NCBI GenBank assembly: GCA_021129615.1
Contig: JAJOKY010000039.1
Span: forward strand, 1-6,076
Length of the DNA stretch: 6,076 nucleotides
DNA from: Minisyncoccota bacterium
GTDB lineage: Bacteria > Patescibacteriota > Minisyncoccia > Minisyncoccales > CSSED10-335
Reading direction: 5' to 3'
Part shown: positions 6,041 through 6,076 of the stretch, in pieces
Position numbering within the stretch: the stretch's first letter is position 1
How the letters are laid out: every line of letters starts with the position of its first letter
The notes under the pieces: generated by a model
Database searches by the model: none
The model's input: the letters and a program-made list of their open reading frames with translations, nothing else
What the model was told of the DNA's origin: nothing
Program-made: the position numbers and the translations under genes

Positions 6041-6076
6041 CTACGGCAGAGTTTCATTTAGATGCTGTGGGTCCTC

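Noticed and set aside
6041..6076. Possible C-terminal tail (EDPQHLNETLP then TAG) of a minus-strand gene entering at the window edge
   Set aside because: Eleven codons with no recognisable motif are too few to call. It would fit the end of a transposase gene next to the hairpin, but only sequence beyond 6076 can show that.

Overview
The window looks like a piece of an AT-rich genome from a candidate-phyla-radiation (Patescibacteria), most likely Parcubacteria-like, bacterium. This placement is inference. It rests on the compact low-GC layout, a SecD that carries a parvulin-type prolyl isomerase domain in its extracytoplasmic part (a combination I associate with this group), and a downstream sigma-region-4-like gene of the kind common there. 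TGA is used as a stop (end of secD), so the TGA-as-glycine code of Gracilibacteria/Absconditabacteria is unlikely.

Every gene I can support lies on the minus strand, so the biological order runs from high to low coordinates. At 5890-6076, upstream of secA, is a repeat-rich spacer. It holds a perfect 12-bp inverted repeat, a tandem 16-bp G-rich repeat and a GGTCAGACC motif, and resembles the end of a REP/RAYT or IS200-type element. Then come secA (5889-3418), an HD-domain 5'-deoxynucleotidase-like gene only 11 nt downstream (3406-2801), an 80-bp gap with a near-consensus promoter, secD (2720-1035), secF (1038-148, ATGA overlap with secD), and the first 51 codons of a sigma-region-4-like DNA-binding protein (155 to beyond 1), which overlaps the end of secF by 8 nt.

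Functionally this is a protein-export cluster. SecA is the ATPase motor that pushes preproteins through SecYEG, and SecDF is the membrane partner thought to use the proton gradient to complete translocation on the outer face. The HD protein probably does nucleotide housekeeping and has no obvious mechanistic link. The sigma-like protein may tie transcription of its targets to expression of the export genes.

The most unusual content is in SecD. Its P1 head carries a parvulin domain whose first-strand motif (ASHILI) lies after the rest of the domain, as in a circular permutation. It also has a separate EF-hand-like loop inserted near residue 330. The secD promoter is placed so that the mRNA should be essentially leaderless.
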